From Chloroflexi bacterium HGW-Chloroflexi-6 (GTDB lineage: Bacteria > Chloroflexota > Anaerolineae > Anaerolineales > Villigracilaceae), in contig PHBU01000002.1 of NCBI GenBank assembly GCA_002840685.1, positions 124,001 to 188,000 of the forward strand: DNA of 64,000 nucleotides, in the 5' to 3' direction. Under the pieces are notes generated by a model. The model did no database searches, was not told the DNA's origin, and saw only the letters and a program-made list of their open reading frames with translations. Made by a program: the position numbers and the translations under genes. Below, piece after piece: positions 26,531 through 34,768 of the stretch. Each line of letters begins with the position of its first letter. Positions within the stretch are counted from its first letter, which is position 1.

Positions 26531-26987
26531 CGGTCAAACAAACGTGAGGTGTCTCCCACCGATTAACAGAAGTGTCCAAGAGATAGGCAAAAAAGTGAAT
26601 GAAAAAGGCATCGCATCTGGAAAAAGATGCCGAGCCTTTTTCTTGGTGAAGGTTTTAAAGCCATTCTTTATCAGATTCCCCGGCTGGTGGGTGTGCCCGA
26701 GTCTGATATGCACTCTTGCCAGACCGTTCAAGATCACTCGCGGCAAGCCGCGGGCGTTTGGTATACTGAGCCAATGAGTATTTTCACCCTTGATTGTTGA
26801 ATACAGAGAGAGTTGAGCCTGCGCGATGGAAATACAGATATGCAGCCGTGAGTTTCCTCGGGTGAACTACCGGCCAGGTTATTCTCTGGCACAACTCGGG
26901 GAATGATTATTATCAGCTGCTGCCAATTCTTTTATTTGGATTAATAATTTATTGGAGATCGGAATGATGTTAATTTCAGGGTGAACC
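26531..26987 (+). other. 457-bp intergenic region with repeat copy b and an orphan promoter copy
   Basis: After repeat b (26562-26646) there is CGCGGC-AA-GCCGCG (26739-26752), then GCGTTTGGTATACTGAGCC, a near copy of the promoter at 28937-28957. It leads to ATG 26774 and an eight-codon frame ending TGA 26800 (MSIFTLDC), which looks like the truncated start of a gene. The rest shows no ORF. The glycosyltransferase gene starts at 26988. Confidence 0.5.
26562..26646 (+). repeat. Accessory repeat family 2, copy b (with terminator)
   Basis: It contains TTAACAGAAGTGT, then GGCAAAAAAGTGAATGAAAA and a nested hairpin: AAAAGGC (26603-26609) with GCCTTTT (26634-26640), and GCATCT with AGATGC inside, followed by T residues. 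It terminates the DinB-like gene. Confidence 0.7.
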
Positions 26988-28184
26988 ATGACCGAAAATA
27001 AACCTGGTCTTTGTGTTCTAATCACCAATGCGTTTATCAGAGATTGGAGCGGGTCGGAGCTCTACGTCCGCGATCTGGCTATCGAATTAATTAAACGAGG
27101 CCATAAACCGATCGTTTACAGCCCACGCATTGGCGAGCTTGCAGATGTGCTTCGAAGAAAATCCATCCCGGTTGTCAAAGACTTAAGCTCCATTGCTGTT
27201 AAGCCTGATCTTATCCATGGCCAACATCACCTGGAAACGATGACGGCGCTATCCCGATTCCCTGAAACACCCGCTGTCTTTTTTTGTCATGGTTGGCTGC
27301 CCTGGGAAGAAATACCGCCCCTTCACCCACGAATTATTCAGTATGTGACAGTCAGCGAAGCGCTACATGATCGCTTGCTTTTTGAATGTGGGATTCCGGC
27401 TGAGAAGATCACTACGATCCTGAACTCGGTTGACATCGAAAGATTCCGTTCCCGCCCGCCTTTGCCAGACATTCCCAGACGCGCGCTTGTATTTAACAGT
27501 CACGCCAGTGAAGCAAATATATTGGGCACCATCCGCGAGGCTTGCTCTCAAAACGGTATTGCTATGGACGCCATAGGTTATGGAAATGGCAATCCGTCCT
27601 TCTCTCCCGAAAAACAACTTGGCAATTATGACATTATATTCGCCGTAGGAAGAGCTGCCTTGGAAGGTCTGGCGACCGGCGCTGCAGTAATTTGCTGCGG
27701 ACTGGAAGGCGCCAGTCAAATGGTCACCACGCAAAACCTGGAGTGGCTGCGCAGCAATAATTTTGGCATTCGAGTCCTGAATCTGCCGCTCACCACCGAC
27801 TATCTCTCAGCCGAGATTAAGCGCTACGATCCGCTAGATGCTCTAAAAGTTTCGCAAGAGATACGCGCGACAGCCGGGTTGAGCGGCATGGTTGACCAAA
27901 TCCTCAATGTCTACACCAGCACACTTAATATCTGGTCGAAAAACCACCAACAAGACTTCATTGCGGAAAGCCTGGCTTTCTCCGGCTACCTGAAAGGAAT
28001 ATCTGATAAGGTCGATCAGGCAATTGCTGAAAGCAATCTTGCGCATGATAGAGCCAGGATTCTCCAATCCGAGTTAGATTCCATTAAAGGCAGTTTGACA
28101 TGGAGACTTTACCAGAAAGTGCACCGCATTCCATTCGTACACAATTTATACGGTTGGTACGTCCGTTTAAAAAAGAGACGCTAG
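26988..28184 (+). CDS. Glycosyltransferase, GT4-like (GT-B fold)
   Basis: 398 residues. N-terminal donor/acceptor half with DWSGSELYVRDLAIELIKRG (G-rich loop after strand 1), HGQHHLETMTAL, FFCHGWLPWE and VTVSEALHDRL. Then ILNSVDIERF, a GT4-family linker, and a C-terminal half with FAVGRAALEGLATGAAVICC, in which Glu of ALEGLATG stands for the GPGxxE-type donor-binding Glu. Residues ~310-398 form a helical tail. The acceptor is unknown; surface polysaccharide synthesis is the usual setting. It stands alone between repeat copies b and c, suggesting acquisition as a unit. Confidence 0.85.
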   Translation: MTENKPGLCVLITNAFIRDWSGSELYVRDLAIELIKRGHKPIVYSPRIGELADVLRRKSIPVVKDLSSIAVKPDLIHGQHHLETMTALSRFPETPAVFFCHGWLPWEEIPPLHPRIIQYVTVSEALHDRLLFECGIPAEKITTILNSVDIERFRSRPPLPDIPRRALVFNSHASEANILGTIREACSQNGIAMDAIGYGNGNPSFSPEKQLGNYDIIFAVGRAALEGLATGAAVICCGLEGASQMVTTQNLEWLRSNNFGIRVLNLPLTTDYLSAEIKRYDPLDALKVSQEIRATAGLSGMVDQILNVYTSTLNIWSKNHQQDFIAESLAFSGYLKGISDKVDQAIAESNLAHDRARILQSELDSIKGSLTWRLYQKVHRIPFVHNLYGWYVRLKKRR

Positions 28185-28226
28185 GTAAATCTTTCTAGTC
28201 AATTGCATAATGGGGCGGCTTTCAAA

Positions 28227-28273
28227 AATAACTGCAGTGTGTGCGGGATGGGCAAAAAGTGAATGAAAAAGGC
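28227..28273 (+). repeat. Accessory repeat family 2, copy c
   Basis: It contains AACTGCAGTGTGTGCGGGAT, then GGGCAAAAAGTGAATGAAAA and AGGC, aligned with copies a and b. The terminator part is shortened to AAAGGCCTTCCAAGGC. The conserved promoter block follows at once. Confidence 0.65.
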
Positions 28274-28303
28274 CTTCCAAGGCTAATTCGGACAATTTCC
28301 ACC

Positions 28304-28332
28304 TTGACTATCTAGAAAAAATGTTCTAGAAT
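28304..28332 (+). promoter_or_regulatory. Sigma70-type promoter in repeat, upstream of DinB gene
   Basis: TTGACT (28304-28309), 17-base spacer, TAGAAT (28327-28332). Nearly identical to the promoter at 24982, including AATTCGGA.AATT upstream. Confidence 0.75.
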
Positions 28333-28417
28333 TTAGAGCTTGCCCGGTTTTGGTGGGTGCTAAATATTTTTCAAAAACGATTGATCACCATCTTAAGGCT
28401 TGTAACTGGAGGAACAG

Positions 28418-28909
28418 ATGCAACAACAAACCCGATCGACGCTGGATGTGATCTATGAGAACTGGCGAGGCTATCACGAAAAGCTGCGCGACTGCGTTGC
28501 GCAGCTGACGAATGAGCAGCTCTTGCTGCAACCTGCGGCGCGCATGTGGCCGCTGGGCCAAATTTTGCAGCACATCATTTCAGTCCGGGCGGGCTGGTTC
28601 AGCGGCACCCTGCAGGATAACGACCCGGCGATGAACGAGTATATGTCTTGGGGTCAACTCGATTCGGCGGCTCGCAGCGCGGCGGAACTGGTGCACGGCC
28701 TCGATCAGACCTGGGCATTCATCGAAGCCCGCTTGCAGCGCTGGACACCCGATGAGTGTGCCAAAACTTTTCCAGATGAATGGGACGGCCAGGTATACGA
28801 GGTATCGCGCAGTTGGGTGATCTACCATGTAATGGAACATGATCTGCATCATGGCGGTGAAATCTCGTTGATCCTTGGCATGAACGGCCTGCGCACCCCC
28901 GATGTTTGA
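28418..28909 (+). CDS. DinB-family protein
   Basis: 163 residues. A four-helix DinB/DUF664-type protein with WPLGQILQHIISVRAGW (first His ligand) and VMEHDLHHGGEISLIL (last helix with His residues). Family members bind a divalent metal and several transfer low-molecular-weight thiols. Start ATG has GGAGGA upstream. It is followed by the DUF1905-like gene, which has its own promoter. Confidence 0.87.
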   Translation: MQQQTRSTLDVIYENWRGYHEKLRDCVAQLTNEQLLLQPAARMWPLGQILQHIISVRAGWFSGTLQDNDPAMNEYMSWGQLDSAARSAAELVHGLDQTWAFIEARLQRWTPDECAKTFPDEWDGQVYEVSRSWVIYHVMEHDLHHGGEISLILGMNGLRTPDV

Positions 28910-28936
28910 TCCATTCGGTGATGCTTCGGAACTTTG

Positions 28937-28957
28937 GGCGTTTGGTATACTCAGCCG
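28937..28957 (+). promoter_or_regulatory. Extended -10 promoter for a leaderless mRNA
   Basis: TTTGGTATACT (TATACT at 28946-28951, with TG just upstream) is followed six bases later by the ATG at 28958. The expected transcription start falls on or next to the start codon, and no Shine-Dalgarno exists. Confidence 0.6.
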
Positions 28958-29242
28958 ATGAATATCGAGTTTGAAGGCGAAATTTTCTACTGGCGCGGGC
29001 CGGCTCCGTTTCTCTTTGTTGCCGTGCCGGAAGAGCCGAGTCAGGCGATCAAGGCGATCTCAACCAGCGTTACCTATGGTTGGGGCGTGATCCCGGTCCG
29101 GGTGCGGATTGGCGAAACGGAATGGAAAACATCCCTGTTCCCGAAAGAGGGCCGCTATCTTGTGCCGATTCGGATGAGCGTTCAAAAATCGGAAGAACTG
29201 GATGTGGGCGACCGCGTGATCATTCAGCTCGAAGTGGGTTGA
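28958..29242 (+). CDS. DUF1905 domain protein
   Basis: 94 residues. It covers the DUF1905 fold in full: MNIEFEGEIFYWRGPAPFLFVAVP, then KAISTSVTYGWGVIPVRVRIGETEWKTSLFPK and YLVPIRMSVQKSEELDVGD. It is a small beta-barrel domain of unknown function, often joined to a YdeI/OmpD-like helical part that is absent here. I chose ATG 28958 for its match to the family start. The promoter spacing implies leaderless translation. A terminator follows. Confidence 0.85.
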   Translation: MNIEFEGEIFYWRGPAPFLFVAVPEEPSQAIKAISTSVTYGWGVIPVRVRIGETEWKTSLFPKEGRYLVPIRMSVQKSEELDVGDRVIIQLEVG

Positions 29243-29282
29243 AGGCCGGTAAGGCAGAAGCAAGTTTTGGCGAAGAACCCAA

Positions 29283-29321
29283 AAGACCCCGCGCTTTAAA
29301 AGCGTTGGGTCTTCTTTTTTT
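29283..29321 (+). terminator. Terminator of the DUF1905 gene
   Basis: AAGACCC (29283-29289) pairs with GGGTCTT (29307-29313), with an inner CGCTTT/AAAGCG stem, then CTTTTTTTC. Confidence 0.85.
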
Positions 29322-29352
29322 CATCAGTGCGGGGTAGGACTCTTATGGAGTG

Positions 29353-31728
29353 CTACGGGTATTGCGCCGTCTGATCGTCTTTTTGCAGAAGGATAACCCG
29401 CGCATGCAGGTTGTTTTCTTGCAGCGCGCCGATCACAACCACCTCGGCTGTGTGCGGAAAGAATTGGGGCGCATCTGCCAGCGGCAGAATGACCAGCCCG
29501 GGCTCTTCGCCGACCAGGAAGAAAACCAGGCGGGCCTCGTTGCTGATCTCGTAACCGGCTTTGGCGGTCCCGGGCTCTCCCTCACCCGCAGCGTAGTAGC
29601 GCGGATAGATGGCGCGGCCAGAGCGGATGACTTCCCCCGCCTGGGGCGCAAGGCCGGGTGCATTCAACGGTTCCGCCTTCGGGAAGGCGAACTCGGTCAG
29701 CGGCAGGGAAGTTCCGATGAGCAGGATGCAGGCGGCGGTGAGAATGAGTCCCCGCCCCGCGTGGCGCGGGATAGCATCCCGCGCAGTATCCGGCTGCGGG
29801 GGTGGGGCAACGTCCCGCCCTGCAAGTGCGCCGATCAGAGTCAGCAGCCCGAGCAGCAGGTAGAGTGTCCCGGCCCAATCGACCGGCAGCATGAAGCGAT
29901 CGCCGGAGCTGAGGAAGAGAGCGGTCCAGGCGTTGTACAGGCTGGCCAGCATGAGCGGCAGCAGGCCGACCCAGCCGGCTTGCCGCCAGGCTGCGCCGAG
30001 ACCGATGGCTGCCAGTACAGCGTAAATGGCGAGGATGGGCAGGTTTTTTCCGTCAAATCGGGCGTCGCTTTGCCAGAAGGCGTGCGCCGGCTGAACGAGT
30101 TCTGCGGGGCTGGTCAGTTTATCCCGCAAGGGGAAGGTCAACAGCAGGGCGTATTGGTTATTGAAAAAGTGGTTGGCTGCACCGAGCAGGATGCGCCCCG
30201 GTTCGCGCTGGAAAGCATCGAGGGCGAAGCGCGTCATGCGGCTCGAGTATTGGGCATCGTTTTCTCCGGGCAGCTTGGGGAGCAGTTCGTTGCCGGCGCT
30301 GCCGCCCCAACGGCGGGCGAAGACCATGGTCTGTGAAATCGGGTTGTCGAACACCAGCCCGCCGGCGGCGCGGGTATTGCGCGCGAGCCAGGGTGAGATT
30401 GCCAGGGTCAGGCCGAGCGCCATCAGGATTGTGCCGCTGATCCAGGCTTTGCGGCGGCCGCGCATGACCAAGAAGGCCACAATCACGAAGGCCACCAGAA
30501 CAACGGCGCTCTGCAAGCGGATCAGGGCTGCCAGCCCGGCCAGTCCGCCGATGACCAGCGGCATGAAGGCCGGCGTGGACTCGCGGCGCATCCAACGGAT
30601 GGCGAGCCAGGCCGAGAGAGTCATCAGCAGGGCGGCTGGGATTTCGGAAAAGTAGAGCTTGGAATAGGTGTAGTTGACCGAAAAGGTGGCGGCCTGGTTT
30701 TGGGCCACATCGCGCAGGGCGGCCAGGACGGCCAGACCGATGCCAAGCGGTTTGCCGCCTATTTCGTTGCCGAGCAGGTAGAGAATGGCCGGGAAGGCTG
30801 CCAGCGCCAGGGTTTGCAAAACAATGATGGTGGTGTAATCCTGCCCGCCAAGGGCGTGCAGCCAGGTCAGGATGACGATATAGAAGGGCCGGGTCGGCAC
30901 TTCCGGCCACATAAATCCGTAGCCGGCCAGGGCTGATTGAACGTACTGGGCATAGATCAGCGCATCAGAAAATGGGTAAATTTCGAAATTGGGTGCGCGG
31001 GGCGGGGTGGCAAACCAGCCGGCCTGGATCGGGGTGGCGAGCCAAAGCGCAAGCGTGGAAAGGTAGATCATGAAGAACGTCAAACGTTCAGCGTTGAACA
31101 TTTGACGTTTTGTGTTGAGGAATGATGAAGCACCCTGGATGATGTATGGACCAATCAGAGCCAGCCCGAAGGCAAGGATGATCTGCCATTCGAGGGCAGG
31201 CAGGGCCGGGCTGCCGAAGGAACCATCCTTGAGCGGGGTCAGGCCGAGGCGGGTGGCCAGCATGAGCGCCGCAACAGCGATCAGCGCGGCAAGGGCAACC
31301 ATGACAGGGCGATTGGCGATGAATTTGATTTTGCCGGTTTTGATGGCGTTGAAAAGTAAGTATTCCAGCGCTGAGAGCAAAACCCAGGCGGCGATCGGGG
31401 TCAGGCGTGTGGCGAGCGCGCTGTAGAAATAGCCCGTATCATGCATGGCCAGGGCGTTCAGGGTCAGAATTGTCAATGGGGCGGCGAACAGCCCAAACAG
31501 GCACAAGAATGGCAGGAAAGGGTCAAATTTTCGCAGCGCTAAAAATCGTGTAGCCAATGTGTGCTGTGAGTGCGCCAGCGCAAACGCGGCAGAGAAGCCG
31601 GTTATGAGCAGCAGTATTCCCAGCAGGGCCAGCCGGGCCGGGGATAGTCCGCTGTCTGAGGGCAGCCAGGCCAGCCACAAAAAGGCCAGAATACCCTGAA
31701 GAGTCCACAGGCTGAAGGTGCGCGTCAT
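29353..31728 (-). CDS. Polytopic membrane protein, GT39/PMT-like glycosyltransferase
   Basis: 791 residues with roughly 13 hydrophobic segments and a ~110-residue external C-terminal part. The first ~220 residues add extra membrane helices before the PMT-like core (DALIYAQYVQSALAGYG, then RPFYIVILTWLHALGG). Such proteins usually use polyprenyl-phosphate sugars to modify lipids or proteins outside the membrane; the family call is by topology and is tentative. ATG 31728 overlaps the stop of the ACT gene (ATGA), implying coupling. Two palindromic inserts are read in frame (29764-29784 and 31076-31109). Confidence 0.65.
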   Translation of the reverse strand: MTRTFSLWTLQGILAFLWLAWLPSDSGLSPARLALLGILLLITGFSAAFALAHSQHTLATRFLALRKFDPFLPFLCLFGLFAAPLTILTLNALAMHDTGYFYSALATRLTPIAAWVLLSALEYLLFNAIKTGKIKFIANRPVMVALAALIAVAALMLATRLGLTPLKDGSFGSPALPALEWQIILAFGLALIGPYIIQGASSFLNTKRQMFNAERLTFFMIYLSTLALWLATPIQAGWFATPPRAPNFEIYPFSDALIYAQYVQSALAGYGFMWPEVPTRPFYIVILTWLHALGGQDYTTIIVLQTLALAAFPAILYLLGNEIGGKPLGIGLAVLAALRDVAQNQAATFSVNYTYSKLYFSEIPAALLMTLSAWLAIRWMRRESTPAFMPLVIGGLAGLAALIRLQSAVVLVAFVIVAFLVMRGRRKAWISGTILMALGLTLAISPWLARNTRAAGGLVFDNPISQTMVFARRWGGSAGNELLPKLPGENDAQYSSRMTRFALDAFQREPGRILLGAANHFFNNQYALLLTFPLRDKLTSPAELVQPAHAFWQSDARFDGKNLPILAIYAVLAAIGLGAAWRQAGWVGLLPLMLASLYNAWTALFLSSGDRFMLPVDWAGTLYLLLGLLTLIGALAGRDVAPPPQPDTARDAIPRHAGRGLILTAACILLIGTSLPLTEFAFPKAEPLNAPGLAPQAGEVIRSGRAIYPRYYAAGEGEPGTAKAGYEISNEARLVFFLVGEEPGLVILPLADAPQFFPHTAEVVVIGALQENNLHARVILLQKDDQTAQYP
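29764..29784. repeat. In-frame palindrome in the GT39-like gene
   Basis: GCGCGGGAT-AGC-ATCCCGCGC, a perfect 9-bp stem, read as part of TARDAIPRHAGRG in a low-conservation loop. Confidence 0.8.
31076..31109. repeat. In-frame 15-bp inverted repeat in the GT39-like gene
   Basis: AACGTCAAACGTTCA (31076-31090) pairs with TGAACATTTGACGTT (31095-31109) with one mismatch and a four-base loop. It encodes NTKRQMFNAERLTF between two membrane segments. Confidence 0.8.
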
Positions 31729-32441
31729 TTGCCCTTTGATTCCTTTGCGCTTTTGGCCTTGGGTGCTTTTGTGTTCTGCTGTTTGGGTTTTCCGGTTTCC
31801 CCTGGCAAAATCCGGTCAAGGTTTTCAACCACGAAGTCGACAAAAATAGGACGCGGCACGACAATCCGCACGGCGGCAGGCAGGAATTCGTAGGCCGAAC
31901 CAACTGCCAAGCCGATGGTGTTTTTGTCTCGCAGGGTGGAAAGGGTCGCCGGGCCAATTCTCTCGGTCAGCAGGCAGCGAATGGCCGGGATCTGCCTTTC
32001 GAGCACATCGCGGTAGGCTGAAACTGCCCAGGAAGCCGGTTTTTCTTCCTGTTTTTGGGTACGTCCAAATTTGTGACCGGCCTCTGTCAGCGCGGCTTTG
32101 GCTTTCTTCAACTGCTCGCTCTTGATCAGGATGTAATCGGTATCAAAGGTTGAAATTGCAAAAATGGAGAGGCCCGCTTTTGCCAGCACCGATGAAATCC
32201 CGGCCAGGATGCCGGTCTCGCTGAAATCGAGCGTCCCATCCACGCGCAGGGCGCTCCAGCCGGGTTCGCTTTTTTCGCTGTTGATGGCGATCTGCTCTGC
32301 CGCGACGATCGACAGCTCGTTCTCGCTCTTTGTAATCGCATAGAACGGGCTGGCAAAGAGCGCTTTGGGGATTGAATCTCCCGGTTTCAAACGGTGAATG
32401 CTAAAGCTTCCTTCGAGTACGTAAAATTTGAGTGGTTTCAT
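31725..32441 (-). CDS. ACT-domain protein with Lys-rich tail
   Basis: 238 residues. The N-terminal ~130 residues match the ACT_7/CASTOR-like amino-acid-binding family: DELSIVA-like ENELSIVAAEQIAI, GWSALRVDGTLDFSETGILA, LAKAGLSIFAISTFDTDYIL. The C-terminal part is unrecognised and ends in a Lys/Ala-rich tail. A role as an amino-acid sensor is inferred from the fold. I use ATG 32441; a TTG at 32453 is less likely. It is divergent from the YqeB-like gene and coupled to the membrane protein gene downstream. Confidence 0.8.
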   Translation of the reverse strand: MKPLKFYVLEGSFSIHRLKPGDSIPKALFASPFYAITKSENELSIVAAEQIAINSEKSEPGWSALRVDGTLDFSETGILAGISSVLAKAGLSIFAISTFDTDYILIKSEQLKKAKAALTEAGHKFGRTQKQEEKPASWAVSAYRDVLERQIPAIRCLLTERIGPATLSTLRDKNTIGLAVGSAYEFLPAAVRIVVPRPIFVDFVVENLDRILPGETGKPKQQNTKAPKAKSAKESKGK

Positions 32442-32466
32442 CGATGGGTCCAATCTCGCCAGCGGT

Positions 32467-32492
32467 CTTATAATTCAGGCCTCTATTATAAG
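32467..32492. promoter_or_regulatory. Symmetric double -10 between divergent genes
   Basis: CTTATAAT (32467-32474) and ATTATAAG (32485-32492) form a perfect inverted repeat with a 10-base spacer. Each strand therefore reads a TATAAT, so the two divergent promoters overlap and should compete. Confidence 0.5.
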
Positions 32493-32504
32493 GCGAATTA
32501 AACC

Positions 32505-33311
32505 ATGACAACCTTCCCTGTAGTTCTCGTGCGCGGCAGCGGCGATGTTGCCTCGGCGGCGGCGCACCTCCTTTTTCGTTCGGGCTATGCGGTTCTCCTG
32601 CATGAATCCCCGCAGCCGAGCGCCACCCGCCGCAAAATGGCTTTTACGGATGCCGTTTTCGAGGGCCAGGCCTGGCTGGAAGACATTCAAGCCCGCCGTC
32701 TGGACGATCCTGCCGAACTGATCGCGACCCTCGAAGCGCACCAGTTCATTGCGCTAACGGTCGCCGATTTCGATGAGATATTAAAAGAGATTTCGCCGGC
32801 TGTTTTGGTGGATGCGCGCATGCGGAAACATTCCCAGCCCGAAACGCAACTCGGGCTGGCGCCGCTGACCCTCGGCCTGGGTCCCAATTTCGTGGTCGCT
32901 CAAACCGTCGATGTGGTCATCGAGACCGGCCGCGGGCCAGATCTGGGGCGCGTCATTCGCTCGGGCGCTTCCGCTCCGCTGACGGGTGAGCCGCTCTCAA
33001 TGGCCGGCCACAGCCGCGACAGGTATGTCTACGCCCCCGCGGCGGGTATTTTTCAGACTGCCCTGCAAGTCGGAGATTCCGTCCGCCAGGGGCAGGTGAT
33101 CGCTGAAATTAACGGCCAGCCGCTCACAGCGCCGCTGGACGGTGTCTTGCGCGGCCTGACTCGCAACGGTGTCCCTGTTACAGTCAAAACCAAAGTTATT
33201 GAAGTCGATCCGCGTGGGGCACAGGCCCAGGTTTCAGGCATAGCAGAACGCCCTGCAAAAATTGCGCAGGGCGTTCTGGAAGCGGTACAAGCGTGGTTCA
33301 AAAGGGGTTGA
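32505..33311 (+). CDS. EF2563/YqeB-family selenium-dependent molybdenum hydroxylase system protein
   Basis: 268 residues. It starts with a nucleotide-binding-like loop VLVRGSGDVASAAAHLLFRSG, then LLHESPQPSATRRKMAFTDAVFEG, the hallmark of this family. The C-terminal ~90 residues resemble a biotinyl/lipoyl-like hammerhead (AAGIFQTALQVGDSVRQGQ, then PLTAPLDGVLRGL). The family is tied by genome context to maturation of Se-dependent molybdenum hydroxylases; no molybdenum or selenium gene is in this window, so it is an orphan here. A 13-bp perfect inverted repeat sits in frame near the 3' end. Confidence 0.85.
   Translation: MTTFPVVLVRGSGDVASAAAHLLFRSGYAVLLHESPQPSATRRKMAFTDAVFEGQAWLEDIQARRLDDPAELIATLEAHQFIALTVADFDEILKEISPAVLVDARMRKHSQPETQLGLAPLTLGLGPNFVVAQTVDVVIETGRGPDLGRVIRSGASAPLTGEPLSMAGHSRDRYVYAPAAGIFQTALQVGDSVRQGQVIAEINGQPLTAPLDGVLRGLTRNGVPVTVKTKVIEVDPRGAQAQVSGIAERPAKIAQGVLEAVQAWFKRG
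33244..33278. repeat. 13-bp perfect inverted repeat at the 3' end of the YqeB-like gene
   Basis: CAGAACGCCCTGC (33244-33256) and GCAGGGCGTTCTG (33266-33278) around AAAAATTGC, read in frame as AERPAKIAQGVLE. Confidence 0.8.
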
Positions 33312-33312
33312 T

Positions 33313-33777
33313 TTACGGCTCGACCGGGTAACCGAGCGCGCGCCAGGCCTGTACGCCGCCATCCATACTGGTCACATTGCTGAACCCGGCCTGTTTCAAA
33401 ATGTCGCGGCCTTGATCTGAGCGATTGCCTGAGTTACAGATCACAACGATCTGGGCATCTTTGGGCACTTCGTTTACCCTGGCCGCCAGCTCACCCAACG
33501 GAATTAAAGTTGTGTTCGGAACATGGAATTCATCCCACTCATATTGTTCGCGTACGTCCAGCACGAATACGCCTTCTTGCTGGTACATTTCGTAGCCTTT
33601 TTCTGTGCTGATGGTGGCCGGCAGGCTTGAGTTGGTTGTTTGGCTCTGGCTGAACAAAAATATGACTACCATAAGAACAGCCGCAACAACCAGCACGATC
33701 AGGCCTGTTTGTAGCTTCTTCTTTTCCTCGCGCACCTGGCGTTGGGATGAGGTTGTGTTGCGTGATTTTTTCGCCAT
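33313..33777 (-). CDS. Membrane-anchored rhodanese-domain protein
   Basis: 154 residues. A Lys/Arg-rich N-terminus and one membrane segment (TGLIVLVVAAVLMVVIFLF) place the rhodanese domain outside the membrane. FVLDVREQYEWDEFHVPN is the CDC25-like motif of rhodaneses and VVICNSGNRS carries the catalytic Cys114 that holds persulfide sulfur. The role is probably sulfur handling or a redox relay. It is convergent with the YqeB-like gene (1 bp apart) and downstream of the his cluster. AAGGAG-like GGAGAAATG precedes the start. Confidence 0.9.
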   Translation of the reverse strand: MAKKSRNTTSSQRQVREEKKKLQTGLIVLVVAAVLMVVIFLFSQSQTTNSSLPATISTEKGYEMYQQEGVFVLDVREQYEWDEFHVPNTTLIPLGELAARVNEVPKDAQIVVICNSGNRSDQGRDILKQAGFSNVTSMDGGVQAWRALGYPVEP

Positions 33778-33885
33778 AACATTTCTCCTTGTTATTCCTT
33801 CGATGCGCGAATGCAGAAATAGTTGCTGATCAATTAATCCCGTTTGATTTTACCAGCCCGGCATCATGCTGCGCTGGTTATTTCA

Positions 33886-34209
33886 TTAATTCTCCAGCTT
33901 GCGATAAAAGCAGGATGTCGCCCCGGTGTGGCAAGCCGGGCCGGCGGGTTCAACAAGGATCAGCAGCGCATCGGCGTCACAATCGTAGCGGACCTCGCTC
34001 ACTTTTTGGATGTTGCCCGAGGTTCCGCCTTTGTGCCACAATTCCTGCCGCGAGCGGCTCCAGAACCAGGTTTCGCCGCTCGCGAGAGTTTTTTGCAGCG
34101 ATTCGGCATTCATCCAGGCCATCATCAGCACATCTTTAGTGGAGACATCCTGCACAATCGCGGGAATCAATCCCTTTTCGTCAAACTTGAGGTCAGAATA
34201 CATTTCCAA
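33886..34209 (-). CDS. hisI: Phosphoribosyl-AMP cyclohydrolase
   Basis: 107 residues, the standalone HisI size with no HisE fusion. Metal-binding motifs are present: [11 protein letters not shown] and [11 protein letters not shown], plus the family start [21 protein letters not shown]. It opens the purine ring of PR-AMP in histidine synthesis, step 3. Its first 17 bases overlap the end of the phosphatase gene upstream, so it is translationally tied to it. No hisE is visible anywhere in the window. Confidence 0.95.
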   Translation of the reverse strand: MEMYSDLKFDEKGLIPAIVQDVSTKDVLMMAWMNAESLQKTLASGETWFWSRSRQELWHKGGTSGNIQKVSEVRYDCDADALLILVEPAGPACHTGATSCFYRKLEN

Positions 34210-34759
34210 TCACCTTTTCGAGTTTAAAATCTGGCAAAGAAAGCACAACCATACTGGGCAACCCCAGCTTTTTCCAGAGAGAGAAGGCATCCATCCCTGT
34301 TTTGTGCGCCACAAACAGGCTGATCACGGTGCCGTGTGCCACGATCGCCAGGGTTTGAGCGGGATAATTGTTTAAAACAGCTTCAACTGCTTTTTCAAAA
34401 CGGTCCCGGGCCTGTTGAGCGCTTTCTGCGCCAAAAACCAATTTTTCGGTATGAGCAAAGAAAGATTCAACAGCAGATTCGAACACGTCGCGCGCGGCCA
34501 GCCCCGGGGTTGGCCGCTCATGCTCATGCAAATTTGGCGCAACTGCCCAGGGCAAATCCAATTGCCTTGCCAGCAGGCGCCCGGTTTCGCTGGCTTTCGG
34601 TTCCTGGCTGCAGATCACCATGTCGGGGGTATACTCGGCCACCCGTTGCGCCAGCAAAATGCAGCGCTGCCGCCCGGCCTCGCTCAACGTCCACGCCGCC
34701 GCCGGAATGCCAGGGTCAATCTCAGGCAGCGAGTGCTTGATTAACAAAAGCTTTTTCAC
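34193..34759 (-). CDS. Histidine-phosphatase-superfamily protein in the his cluster
   Basis: 188 residues. The phosphoglycerate-mutase-like fold is shown by [10 protein letters not shown] (motif 1), [12 protein letters not shown] (motif 2), a Glu in HEHERPTPG and IVAHGTVIS (second His). Motif 1 reads KHS rather than RHG, so the first Arg is a Lys. It lies between hisF and hisI and overlaps hisI by 17 bp. Since no histidinol-phosphatase of the HAD, PHP or inositol-phosphatase type is seen in the cluster, it is a candidate for that step; this is inference. GTG 34759 or TTG 34765 is the start. Confidence 0.8.
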   Translation of the reverse strand: MKKLLLIKHSLPEIDPGIPAAAWTLSEAGRQRCILLAQRVAEYTPDMVICSQEPKASETGRLLARQLDLPWAVAPNLHEHERPTPGLAARDVFESAVESFFAHTEKLVFGAESAQQARDRFEKAVEAVLNNYPAQTLAIVAHGTVISLFVAHKTGMDAFSLWKKLGLPSMVVLSLPDFKLEKVIGNVF

Positions 34760-34768
34760 CTTCAACCT

